From Linanthus parryae (taxonomy: Eukaryota; Streptophyta; Magnoliopsida; Ericales; Polemoniaceae), in the NCBI GenBank assembly GCA_023055425.1, contig JALGPY010000007.1, positions 85,957,136 through 86,021,135 of the forward strand: a stretch of DNA of 64,000 nt, in the 5' to 3' direction. The notes under the pieces were generated by a model, which saw nothing but the letters and a program-made list of their open reading frames with translations, was not told the DNA's origin and searched no databases. How positions within the stretch are numbered: position 1 is the first letter of the stretch; every line of letters begins with the position of its first letter. The translations under genes were made by a program, and so were the position numbers. Positions 1-8,850 of this stretch are shown one piece after another.

Positions 1-260
1 TCCTCCTCCCTGAGAGACGGCGGTGGCTGGTGCGGGGTTTGGAGCGAGAGTCCCCAAGATAGCCATGATCCGTTCTAGCTGTGCAGATTGAGCTTTGAGA
101 GCCTTTGCCTGATTCTGGATGGTGGCGTCCAAGGCTTCTAGCGTCAGAGCTTCACCGGTAGCTGTAGGAGTACGGCGGGCCTCCTCCTCCGAGGTGGTCT
201 CCGTGGAAGGCGATCTGTTACTGACATCATCCTCATGAGACGTGGTTTCTTGCAATGGTA
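1..260 (-). CDS. Ty3/gypsy gag N-terminus, cut by the window edge
   Basis: On the minus strand one frame is open from just after the primer-binding site to the window edge. It gives an acidic Ser/Thr/Glu-rich stretch (HEDDVSNRSPSTETTSEEEA) followed by an Ala/Leu/Gln-rich segment with the look of a coiled coil (ALDATIQNQAKALKAQSAQL) and a Pro/Ala linker. This composition and its place directly after LTR and PBS fit the start of a Ty3/gypsy gag polyprotein, the structural protein of the particle. No ATG lies in this frame near the PBS, so the start is unresolved. Catalytic domains would lie left of the window. Inference from position and composition only. Confidence 0.5.
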
Positions 261-261
261 A

Positions 262-280
262 GTTCACGTCGGGTTCACCA
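262..280 (-). other. Primer-binding site matching tRNA-Trp
   Basis: The plus strand reads gttcacgtcgggttcacca, ending three bases before the LTR. Its last 18 bases agree with the 3' end of plant tRNA-Trp(CCA), including the added CCA, as I recall that tRNA. The primer would therefore be tRNA-Trp rather than the initiator tRNA-Met used by the other elements here. The site fixes the orientation as minus and the LTR/internal boundary at 284. Confidence 0.7.
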
Positions 281-283
281 AAA

Positions 284-897
284 TGTGAACAAGAGAATCC
301 TGCAAAGAGAACTTCGTGTACACCAAAGGCAGAGAATAGAAAATGGCACAGGAAGTGTTGGGTTGTGTGTAGGGAGAGAGTAAGACAGTAGTAATGTCTG
401 AGAGAGAGACAGGGGTTTGGCAGATCTTCAGCGTATGTCTGGTGTGTTCCCCCTTGTATGGAAGGGTTAACAGAGAATGTGACCGTTGTAGTGTGGTTAA
501 TGCGCCCATCAATGGCGGCTTAATTAGCTTAACCACAACGACACGTTCGTCCGCGTATATAGGGACCGTTACAGCACGTTATCCGCGTATACCGGAACCG
601 TTATGGGGTTGACCGGGTTTGACCGGTTTGACCGGGTTTATGGAGCTCGTGCCATAAATCTCTCAAAAGCAGTTACTAAGGGTCGCGCGCGGGCTTGGCT
701 CGCACGCGACAGGACTTACTCTAGCCTCCAAACCACTAAGTCCCTACAAGTCCCGTGCAATGGTATGCGAGGGCCCTGTCTCGCAGCCCCCATGTGGATC
801 AGCGCGGCTGGTGATCCAGTGTGTGTGGAGCACAATATGGTGTGCTAGATGGTTGCCACGTGGCTCAGATCTGTCTGCTTAGAAAGCACTATCTACA
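284..897 (-). mobile_element. 5' LTR of the tRNA-Trp Ty3/gypsy element
   Basis: The LTR is 614 bp and begins TGTGAAC on the plus strand beside the PBS. Its outer end was set at ...actatctaca (897) by comparison with the related solo LTR at 33782-35621, which ends ...actatctaca beside a TSD. Shared internal stretches include 'ccactaagtccc' and 'atatgcgaggg'-like blocks. It interrupts the protease frame of the remnant at 898-2509. The partner LTR lies outside the window, so its own TSD cannot be tested. Confidence 0.7.
556..561 (-). promoter_or_regulatory. Candidate LTR TATA box
   Basis: A TATATA core sits in the middle of the LTR; on the minus strand it reads CTATATAC. Transcription would run leftwards through the PBS into gag. 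The related solo LTR at 33782-35621 has TATA-like tracts in comparable positions. Confidence 0.35.
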
Positions 898-2509
898 CCT
901 GCACTACTATCAGAAGGAAGCAAAGCATATACAACCTTCTCTTGTTTAATCTCATCCAAGAATATGGACCTAAAAAGCAAATTATAAGGGATAGCTGTAG
1001 GGATTTGAGAGGACCCCTCACGTCGTGGTGCGAATACAGTTATCTTCCTCTTCATGACAAAAGAATGAGTGTTCTCGTGACCATTATGAAAAACATGGCG
1101 ATCATACTACCGAGGTCGACCTAATAAAATATGACATGCATCCATATTCACCACATCACACCAATGACTATAATAATATTTGTTGCCAATTGAAAAAGAA
1201 ACAAGGCATCTCTTATGAAATGTTACCTCAAAACCCTTTATCAGCCATTACTACTTGTAGAGTGTAGGATGACGCTCCGTCTTCAACTGCAATTTCTTGA
1301 CAGCTTCTTCGGAAACTATGTTGTCACAGCTACCGCCATCCACCATCATCTTGCATACCTTATTTTCAATGGTTCAAGTTGTGTGAAATGTATTGGTCCT
1401 CATCCAATCATCTTCAGAATCGCAATTTGGAGTCATCAAACTCTTACGGCCGACCGAATTCTCATAACTATCTCCGTACAACACATCATCATCATATGCA
1501 TAATCATAATAGATAGGACCGCCTAACTCTCTGGTATCTTCAATTTTTTCAGTCACACCTTCTTCGATAAACAAATTCTTAGAATTTCGTACCGCATGAT
1601 TTGTGCACTCATTGGCCCTATGCCCTGGTTCTCCACATCGATATCACTTAATTGCACTGCTCGAAGCGCTTTGTGCTGCCTGCTTAGTTGCAGGATGAGA
1701 CTCTTGAGGCCGAACTGATCAATTGCTTTGATCGCTCCTGATAACTGATTTTCTGCTTTGCTGATTCTCTACGGCAAGTGCTCCGAAACAGTCCACAACG
1801 ATTGGAGGCTAAGAACATCCTGCAAAGACTGGCACAAACTTCCCGAATATCGTCCTACTAACTGCTCCTCTGACTTTGAGAGATCATTCTGGGCAATTAA
1901 TTGGTAAAATCCCTCAGTGTAATCCTACATTGATCTGGAGCATGTCTCAACGTATGGAGCCGCTGAAGGGAAGAAAGTGAGCCTTCATCTTCTTCTTTAT
2001 CTTCTCCCAATCAGTGATCTTGGACTTACCCTTCTTCTCACGGGAACGACACAAGTGCTACCACCATGCCAAAGCTCTACCCTTAAGTTTGATAGCCACT
2101 AGTTTCACTTTCTCGATATCTGACACCTCCCTGTATTCTAAGATTCGACCCAACCTCATTCAGCCAATCGAAGAATCCATTATCCTGAAGGGTATCGGAA
2201 TAAATAGGGATTTCAACCTTGAAGTCCAGACCTCCGCGGTGATCTTCACGATCGCGGTACTCCTGCACTCGTGGTTCGCGGTGGTACGAGTTCTCGAACG
2301 ATGCCACTGAGTTACCGTCTGATTCTTCCTCATCATCCATATCTTCGGCCGCGAGGCACCGTGTCAGCTCTTCGATCTGCTGCAACTGGACCTGGTTATG
2401 CTGTAGCAAATCTTCTATCACCATTACGTCCTCAAGATTACGTTCTCGTTGGGGGGAGGGGGTCTTCAGCAGCTTTTAGCCCACGACCACGAGCACGCCC
2501 ACGAGCCAT
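898..2509 (-). pseudogene. Ty3/gypsy gag-protease remnant
   Basis: This is a degraded gag-protease gene read leftwards. The likely start is ATG at 2509 (MARGRARGRG...), 36 bases inside the PBS. A capsid segment follows (IPIYSDTLQDNGFFDWLNEV, about 2260-2160), then basic sequence. A CCHC knuckle lies near 1610-1650 (YRCGEPGHRANEC), in which the first Cys codon is TGA. The retropepsin has DGGS at the active site near 1350 and the flap/ILLGRP motif near 1110. The frame is broken by several stops and shifts. At 898 the gene stops abruptly at the inserted LTR, so the RT, RNase H and integrase are missing or lie outside the window. The family normally yields particle proteins and an aspartic protease; this copy cannot. 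Confidence 0.85.
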
Positions 2510-2544
2510 CGTTGATGATGATCTTCCTCCCACATCGAAGTGAA

Positions 2545-2555
2545 CTCTGATACCA
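2545..2555 (-). other. Primer-binding site, initiator tRNA-Met type
   Basis: The plus strand reads ctctgatacca, so the minus strand reads TGGTATCAGAG, the usual plant initiator tRNA-Met PBS. It lies between the LTR (ending at 2559) and the gag start at 2509, which assigns that LTR to the gag-protease remnant. Confidence 0.85.
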
Positions 2556-2558
2556 ACC

Positions 2559-3477
2559 TGATGCCGAATCTAATCAAGGTGCGGGATCAATGCAACAGAA
2601 ATAACAAACAGAAAGGCATAAACCAATAGAGAATGTCTCTAGAGTGGGACTGCAACTCGGGCGGACTGGGCGGGTTGACACCCTTGCCCAAGCCCAAGCC
2701 CGAGTTCTGTCGGGGTTGCCCAAGCCCAGCCCAGCCCGGGTTAAGAGAGTCGCTAGCCTGTCCAAGCCCAAATTCAAAAAACTAATTCGGGTTCGGGTTG
2801 AATTCGGGCTAGCCCATTAAACTAAATAAATTAACATAATTATCATATTCAACTCAATTAAAACTATCCCCTTAAAGTTTTGTTAATAATTTACATATAA
2901 AAATAGATACCGAAAGTAGACACTTCATTTATTTATCTATTTAAGGCTAAAAAAATAATGATTATATATTATTAGAGTGAATTTAAAAAATCTATTTATA
3001 CAAGAGAAGACTAGATATGTTGTGAAAATATTTATTAATTAAGAACATAACATAATTAAAAATATCACTAATAATTAATAGAAAAATAATCGATCATTGA
3101 AAAATATCCTATATAATACTTTGCAAATGAGTATACAAATCGGACAATTCGGGCTAGCCCATCATTTCATATTCGTGCCCGAACCCGACCCTAATTCCAA
3201 TTCGGGTTGAGAATTTTTGCCCAAGCCCGTCCAAATTACTCAAAACATATGCCCAAGCCCGACTTTAGGCCGGGCTGGGTTCGGGTTGGTCGGGTTCAGC
3301 CCGTCCAAGTTTCACCCCTACTCTAGAGTTTGAAGAAGTTTATAATAATCCAAAAATTAACGAATACTTTCCACAAGCCGGACTTATATAGCTTAAACCT
3401 AAAATATGCCAAAATAGCAAAATCCCAAAATTGACGAATACTCCCACTCCATATATATGGAGATAATTCGTAACTCA
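2559..3477 (-). mobile_element. 5' LTR of the gag-protease remnant, split by a hAT element
   Basis: The plus strand runs from tgatgccgaatc beside the PBS to ...cgtaactca. Without the 676-bp hAT insert and one TSD copy it is about 235 bp. On the minus strand a TATA-like GCTATATAAG lies near 3387, about 90 bp into the LTR. The outer end (3477) is inferred from the TGA...TCA terminal symmetry and the loss of TE-like sequence beyond it; no second LTR is present to confirm it. Confidence 0.6.
2645..3320. mobile_element. Non-autonomous hAT-type element (676 bp)
   Basis: The ends are imperfect inverted repeats: left TGGGACTGCAACTCGGGC; right, read inward, TAGGGGTGAAACTTGGAC. They are flanked by an exact 8-bp duplication ctctagag (2637-2644 and 3321-3328), the TSD length of hAT transposons. 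Both arms are G/C-rich and packed with copies of gcccaagccc and cgggttcgggtt, which look like subterminal transposase-binding repeats. The core (about 2820-3140) is very A/T-rich with no coding capacity, so the element would need a transposase in trans. Confidence 0.8.
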
Positions 3478-5749
3478 CTGTTGGAAAGTGACATTGAAGA
3501 TTGGTATTTGGGCATTCAAGTTTCGGGTACTAGGGCAACTCTTTTGTTCATCATGGTTAATGAGATCTTAGTTAGGTTGTCCGTTCTTTCATTGTTATGT
3601 TATTGAGGACCTCGATCTTTACCTTAGGGGTGACGTGTCATTGTTTTGTTAGTTAGGTTGTCCGTTCTCAAGTTACTTGTGTATGAGAATTGGAGAATGG
3701 ACTAACCAGGAATTTGGGAATTACATGTTATTATCTTTTCTTGCCTTGTCATGGATTTATATTTACAATTCCAGATCGAGTTGGTTATTTGCTATGCTGA
3801 GATGCAACGTAATAGCTCATTAGCTTGCTGATTAGAAAGATTTGAGGGATTTTAGGGTGAAACATTTAAATGATTTAGTCCAAATGATTCAGCAGTTAAT
3901 GCAGTTATGTACCCTCAATTTAGAGACTATGTATCACAAGAAACATTAGAGTAGCCTCAATTTGTTTGGTAGGGTAATTAGAGAGTGAAACTAATTAGAA
4001 ATTCGAGAATGACTTGTTCTTATCCTTACTCTGATTTGTAGCAAACATTGGACGTGTATTTTTCTCTCTTTGCCATTGATTTATGTTTATATTTCAACCT
4101 CGAGGAGGTAAATTAGTTGGCTATTTGTGAGAGATGCAACATAATAGCTCATTAGTTAATCTGAAATTTTTGAGGGATTTTGTGGTGAAATATTTAAGTG
4201 CTTTAGTCTAAAGGATTAAGCAGTTAGTGAAACTAAGTGAGTTGATTAGCCTTGTTCGTCCCATACCTTAGTAGGTAGTCAACGAGATTCTTCTTGTTGA
4301 CATAAAAAAAAAGGTTATTCCAGTACTTAGTTACATAGACATAAAAAAAAGTTATTTTCATTTATTCTAATGATCGAAAAATATCAATAAGAAGTTTGCA
4401 TTAATAATGATATTTTTATTTTATCATTCAATCTATAACTTCCATCTTCTTAAGAGCACGAAACAATTTAGAAAAATGATTGGCATGTATGAGTGTCGCA
4501 ATTGGAGCATTTCACTTTTCATTTGTTGGTCTTGTAAGTGGCCGCATAATGCCCTTATGCAGTCGAGAGTAACCCAACACAACTTACACACACACATATA
4601 TATATAGTAGTAAATCAATTAGTGATTGTGCTCTAGTTATCATGAAAATCACATATACACCTCATACCCTTTCAATTGGTTTCAGGTCCAGAATTTTGTG
4701 GACAAACTTATATACAGGACTGCACTAGCTTAGGTATTTTGTAAATGGTTCGGTAGATGGTAGCTGAAGGTATTTTCCTTATTGACATTGATAAAAAAAA
4801 TTGAGAAATTATGAATTGCTATGTACATTAGTTATCTTGTAATAGAAGAGGAGGCATCGAAATTTCGATTTGACTTAGTTAGTGGTAGTAACATTTAACA
4901 AAAATTTCTCAAATAGAATATATATATTTAATAGATTTTACTTGGAAAGTTAGTGAAGTGGCCAAATTTAAGCTGCAGGTGGCTACTTATAAAAGTACTC
5001 AAAATGACTGATGGTCTCTTTTAGTTTACATGAAAATTAACATATGTGCACAAGTTAATAGCCATCCTCTTAGATTTGGTAGTAAAATATCGCAAGGAAT
5101 TAAAGATTAGGTCAGTTACGGGTCTTTTTACTTTTAGTTTCTATACCAGATGGCATAGTTTTTATGATTATAGTATTACTTCTATTTATTTTTATTTTCG
5201 ATTGGTTTTGCCAGTTCTATCTATCTTGTGTTTACTGTTTCCGAATTAACCGTAACTATTTCTCTAAAGCACTCAAGTTGGCGGGTGTCAATGGCATTGT
5301 AGTTGAGGTTTGGTGTGGAATCGTGGAAAGCAGGATTGGATTTACATATATATCTGACCTAGCTATTTCAGTTTGGTATCCAAGTCTGGGTTGAAGTTAC
5401 GTGTTGCATTGTCTTTCCACTCAAACTCACATTTTTTTCAGGGGCTCAAGGTTTTTTCAGTCTTTCATTGTAAATTTTAGAGATTTGCGTCGATTTAATA
5501 TTAGACCATACACTTTCATTTTGTAACATGATGACTGATGCAAATTATAGTATTCCATAAATTCACAACTAGCGTTGCCGTAGGTTTATGGTCATGATTA
5601 TAATTTACAAAACGTTTACATGTATTTTACCATATAGAAAGAAATATTGGAGTTTATTAAGGTCGAAGGACAGAGTTGTCCGGCGCCACAAGAGTGGTCC
5701 GATGGAAAACGGGGATGCCGGTACAAAAATTTCTATTGTATGTATCCTT
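3478..5749. other. Non-coding stretch without a recognisable gene
   Basis: It is A/T-rich and open frames are short and unconvincing. I see no LTR, transposase or RT motif. It contains the degenerate duplication annotated at 3690-4232, an exact 20-bp repeat beginning ttagttaggttg at 3568-3587 and 3648-3667, and short poly-A and TA tracts. It may be ancient intergenic DNA or a decayed repeat. Confidence 0.5.
3690..4232. repeat. Degenerate tandem duplication, two blocks
   Basis: Block 1 (about 3690-3905) and block 2 (about 3965-4232) share collinear stretches such as taatagctcattag, gagggatttt.g.gtgaaa and tttaagt.atttagt. Both also carry a 'gccattgatttat'-type run upstream. Indels separate them, so the event is old. 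No coding sense is visible. Confidence 0.6.
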
Positions 5750-5920
5750 ACCTTCGGGTAGTGGTAAAGTTGTCACCATGTAATCCGGAGGTCACCAATT
5801 CGAGTCGGGAAAACAGTCTCTTGCAGAAATGCAAGTGAGGTTGTGTACAAGACACCTAAAACTGGGTCCAGCCCTGCCCGAACCCATGCATACCAGGAGT
5901 TTCATGAATCGGGCTGCATT
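5750..5920 (+). mobile_element. tRNA-derived SINE (Au-like)
   Basis: The 5' part looks like a decayed tRNA gene: an A-box-like tagtggtaaagttgt and, after about 30 bases, a B-box-like aattcgagtcgg. The body contains cagtctcttgcagaaatgca and a 3' part ending catgaatcgggctgc, followed by an A/T-rich tail. This order and wording match a SINE type widespread in flowering plants, as I remember it. It has no protein. It would be transcribed by RNA polymerase III and copied by LINE reverse transcriptase in trans. I saw no clear TSD. Confidence 0.65.
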
Positions 5921-6405
5921 TTATATTTACCTTTTCGAGGACATCTATGTGCTATTTTGTCTGTCAACAATACTAGTTTTGATACATCCTTGAACAATAT
6001 ATAAATTTGAAACTGATCAGGGATTAATTCAAATCTTGTGTACCGAATTGGAGTGAACTTATCAGGGCTGGCCCAAGGGTAAAGCAAGTGGTGCATGGGC
6101 TTTAGGCCCCAAACTTAGAAGGGCCCATAGTTTTTTATATAATTGAGGGTATTTTCGTAATTGTCCATAATTATTTTTATAAATATTAAATAAATATATA
6201 AAGAAGTCTAAGTCAGGTATGACTTCTTCTTTAGTAAAGAATCTTTACAGATGTAAACCCACATTAAACGGACGGAGAATTCGAGAAGAAGTCAAAGAAG
6301 CTATGGAGAGAATTCGAGACCGAGAAGACGAAGAAGGCTTCAACGGGTGGGGAATGCAGATCGACGCTGAGCCTCGTTTTCTTCATTTTTTTCTCTTCTT
6401 CACTC

Positions 6406-6411
6406 TATAAA
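6406..6411 (+). promoter_or_regulatory. TATA box of hAT unit 1
   Basis: TATAAA in the context ctctataaatgg, repeated at 7094-7099, 7764-7769 and 8438-8443. It precedes about 150 bp of leader exon and then the leader intron. An upstream TATA-like atatataaag (6195-6202) lies only about 17 bp before the ATG of a short open frame, too close to drive it. Confidence 0.5.
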
Positions 6412-6648
6412 TGGTTATACCCATGTCAGATTCATTAGCTCAGACTCAGATCAATACACCTGGTTCACATCTCTCTTCTTGAATCTTAATATCACCACTG
6501 CCTTCTCTTACTATCTTCAAACTTGAATTCTCTGGTGGTCCTAATTGAGGAACTTGCTCCAGGTATTAATCTCCCAAGCAATTTTACAATTTATCATATG
6601 ATTGGTAAAATTCTTAGTTTCTTACTGGTAGCATAATTTAGGTTTTTA

Positions 6649-6685
<37 letters not shown>

Positions 6686-8437
6686 TTCAGTTGCAGTTCT
6701 ATTGGAGAATCAAAATTGCTAGACTCTAAAGTGCCAAAAGTTTCAATGGGCAGGGCCGGCCCAAGGGTAAAGCAAGTGGTGCATGGGCTTTAGGCCCCAA
6801 ACTTAGAAGGGCCCATAGTTTTTTTATATAATTGAGGGTATTTTCGTAATTGTCCATAATTATTTTTATAAATATTAAATAAATATATAAAGAAGTCTAA
6901 GTCTGGTATGACTTCTTCTTTAGTAAAGAATCTTTACAGATGTAAACCCACATTAAACGCAAGGAGAATTCGAGAAGAAGTCAAAGAAGCTATGGAGAGA
7001 ATTCGAGACCGAGAAGACGAAGAAGGCTTCAACGGGTGGGGAATGCAGATCGACGCTGAGCCTCGTTTTCTTCATTTTTTCTCTTCTTCACTCTATAAAT
7101 GGTTATACCCATGTCAGATTCATTAGCACAAACTCAGATCAATACACCTGGTTCACATCTCTCTTCTTGAATCTTCATATCACCACTGCCTTCTCTTACT
7201 ATCTTCAAACTTGAATTCTCTGGTGGTCCTAATTGAGGAACTTGCTCCAGGTATTAATCTCCCAAGCAATTTTACAATTTATCATATGATTGGTAAAATT
7301 CTTAGTTTCTTACTGGTAGCATAATTTAGGTTTTTATCTTTTTTTTTTAAATTTTTCAGTTGCAGTTCTATTGGAGAATCAAAAATTGCTAGACTCTAAA
7401 GTGCCAAAAGTTTCAATGAGCAGGGCCGGCCCAAGGGTAAAGCAAGTGGTGCATGGGCTTTAGGCCCCAAATTTAGAAGGGCCCATAGTTTTTTGTATAA
7501 TCGAGGGTATTTTCGTAATTGTCCATAATTATTTTTATAAATTTTAAATAAATATATAAAGAAGTCTAAGTCTGGTATGACTTCTTCTTTAGTAAAGAAT
7601 CTTTACAGATGTAAACCCACATTAAACGCACGGAGAATTCGAGAAGAAGTCAAAGAAGCTATGGAGAGAATTCGAGACCGAGAAGACGAAGAAGGCTTCA
7701 ACGGGTGGGGAATGCAGATCGACGCTGAGCCTCGTTTTCTTCATTTTTTTCTATTCTTCACTCTATAAATGGTTATACCCATGTCAGATTCATTAGCACA
7801 GACTCAGATCAATACACCTGGTTCACATCTCTCTTCTTGAATCTTCATATCACCACTGCCTTCACTTACTATCTTCAAACTTGAATTCTCTGGTGGTCCT
7901 AATTGAGGAACTTGCTCCAGGTATTAATCCCCCAAGCAATTTTACAATTTATCATATGATTGGTAAAATTCTTAGTTTCTTACTGGTAGCATAATTTAGG
8001 TTTTTATCTTCCTTTTTTTTAAAATTTTTCAGTTGCAGTTCTATTCGAGAATCAAAAATTTCTAGACTCTAAAGTGCCAAAAGTTTCAATGGGCAGGGCC
8101 GGCCCAAGGGTAAAAAAAGTGGTGCATGGGCTTTAGGCCCCAAACTTAGAAGGGCCCATAGTTTTTTTATATAATTGAGGGTATTTTCGTAATTGTCCAT
8201 AATTATTTTTATAAATATTAAATAAATATATAAAGAAGTCTAAGTCTGGTATGACTTCTTCTTTAGTAAAGAATCTTTACAGATGTAAACCCACATTAAA
8301 CGCACGGAGAATTCGAGAAGAAGTCAAAGAAGCTATGGAGAGAATTCGAGACCGAGAAGACGAAGAAGGCTCCAACGGGTGGGGAATGCAGATCGGCGCT
8401 AAGCCTCGTTTTCTTCATTTTTTTCTCTTCTTCCCTC

Positions 8438-8443
8438 TATAAA
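8438..8443 (+). promoter_or_regulatory. TATA box of the inner hAT (unit 4)
   Basis: TATAAA in ctctataaatgg, followed by a leader exon that ends ...gctccag at 8594. This is the promoter-like segment nearest the inner transposase ORF. Confidence 0.5.
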
Positions 8444-8594
8444 TGGTTATACCCATGTATGATTCATTAGCTCAGACTCAGATCAATACACCTGGTTCAC
8501 ATCTCTCTTCTTGAATCTTCATATCACCACTGCCTTCACTTACTATCTTCAAACTTGAATTCTCTGGTGGTCCTAATTGAGGAACTTGCTCCAG

Positions 8595-8702
8595 GTATTA
8601 ATCACCCAAGCAATTTTACAATTTATCATATGATTGGTAAAATTCTTAGTTTCTTACTGGTAGCATAATTTAGGTTTTCATCTTTTTTTTTTAATTTTTC
8701 AG
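8595..8702 (+). other. Leader intron of the inner hAT
   Basis: Candidate 5'UTR intron: donor ccag/gtatta at 8595, a pyrimidine-rich tract, and acceptor tttttcag ending at 8702, followed by ttgcagtt. The equivalents in the other units (for example 6563-6690) keep both splice sites. Splicing is inferred, not shown. Confidence 0.5.
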
Positions 8703-8850
8703 TTGCAGTTCTGTTGGAGAATCAAAAATTGCTAGACTCTAAAGTGCCAAAAGTTTCAATGGGATAAAGATTGCTCTTGATGTGTCTTGCAGTCATCAGG
8801 TGTACCTCTTCCTCTTACTTGTGTTTCTATTTTGTTTGAAGTACTGAATT

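Larger units (their letters stand above)
6063..8764 (+). repeat. Four tandem copies of the hAT 5' terminal unit
   Basis: Units start at 6063, 6751, 7421 and 8094 and are each about 670-690 bp. Every unit has the 5' inverted repeat, an A/T-rich stretch, a TATA box, a 5'UTR exon, a GT...AG intron, and ends in tttcaatgrg immediately before the next cagggc. The units are nearly identical; the main length difference is a poly-T tract in the first (about 30 T near 6651-6680). The fourth is the true 5' end of the inner transposon; the first is that of the outer one. The middle two probably arose by unequal crossing-over. Confidence 0.9.

Noticed and set aside
6063..8764. Possible CRISPR-like or satellite array
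   Set aside because: The repeat unit is about 670 bp, is the terminal part of a hAT element, and has no spacers.
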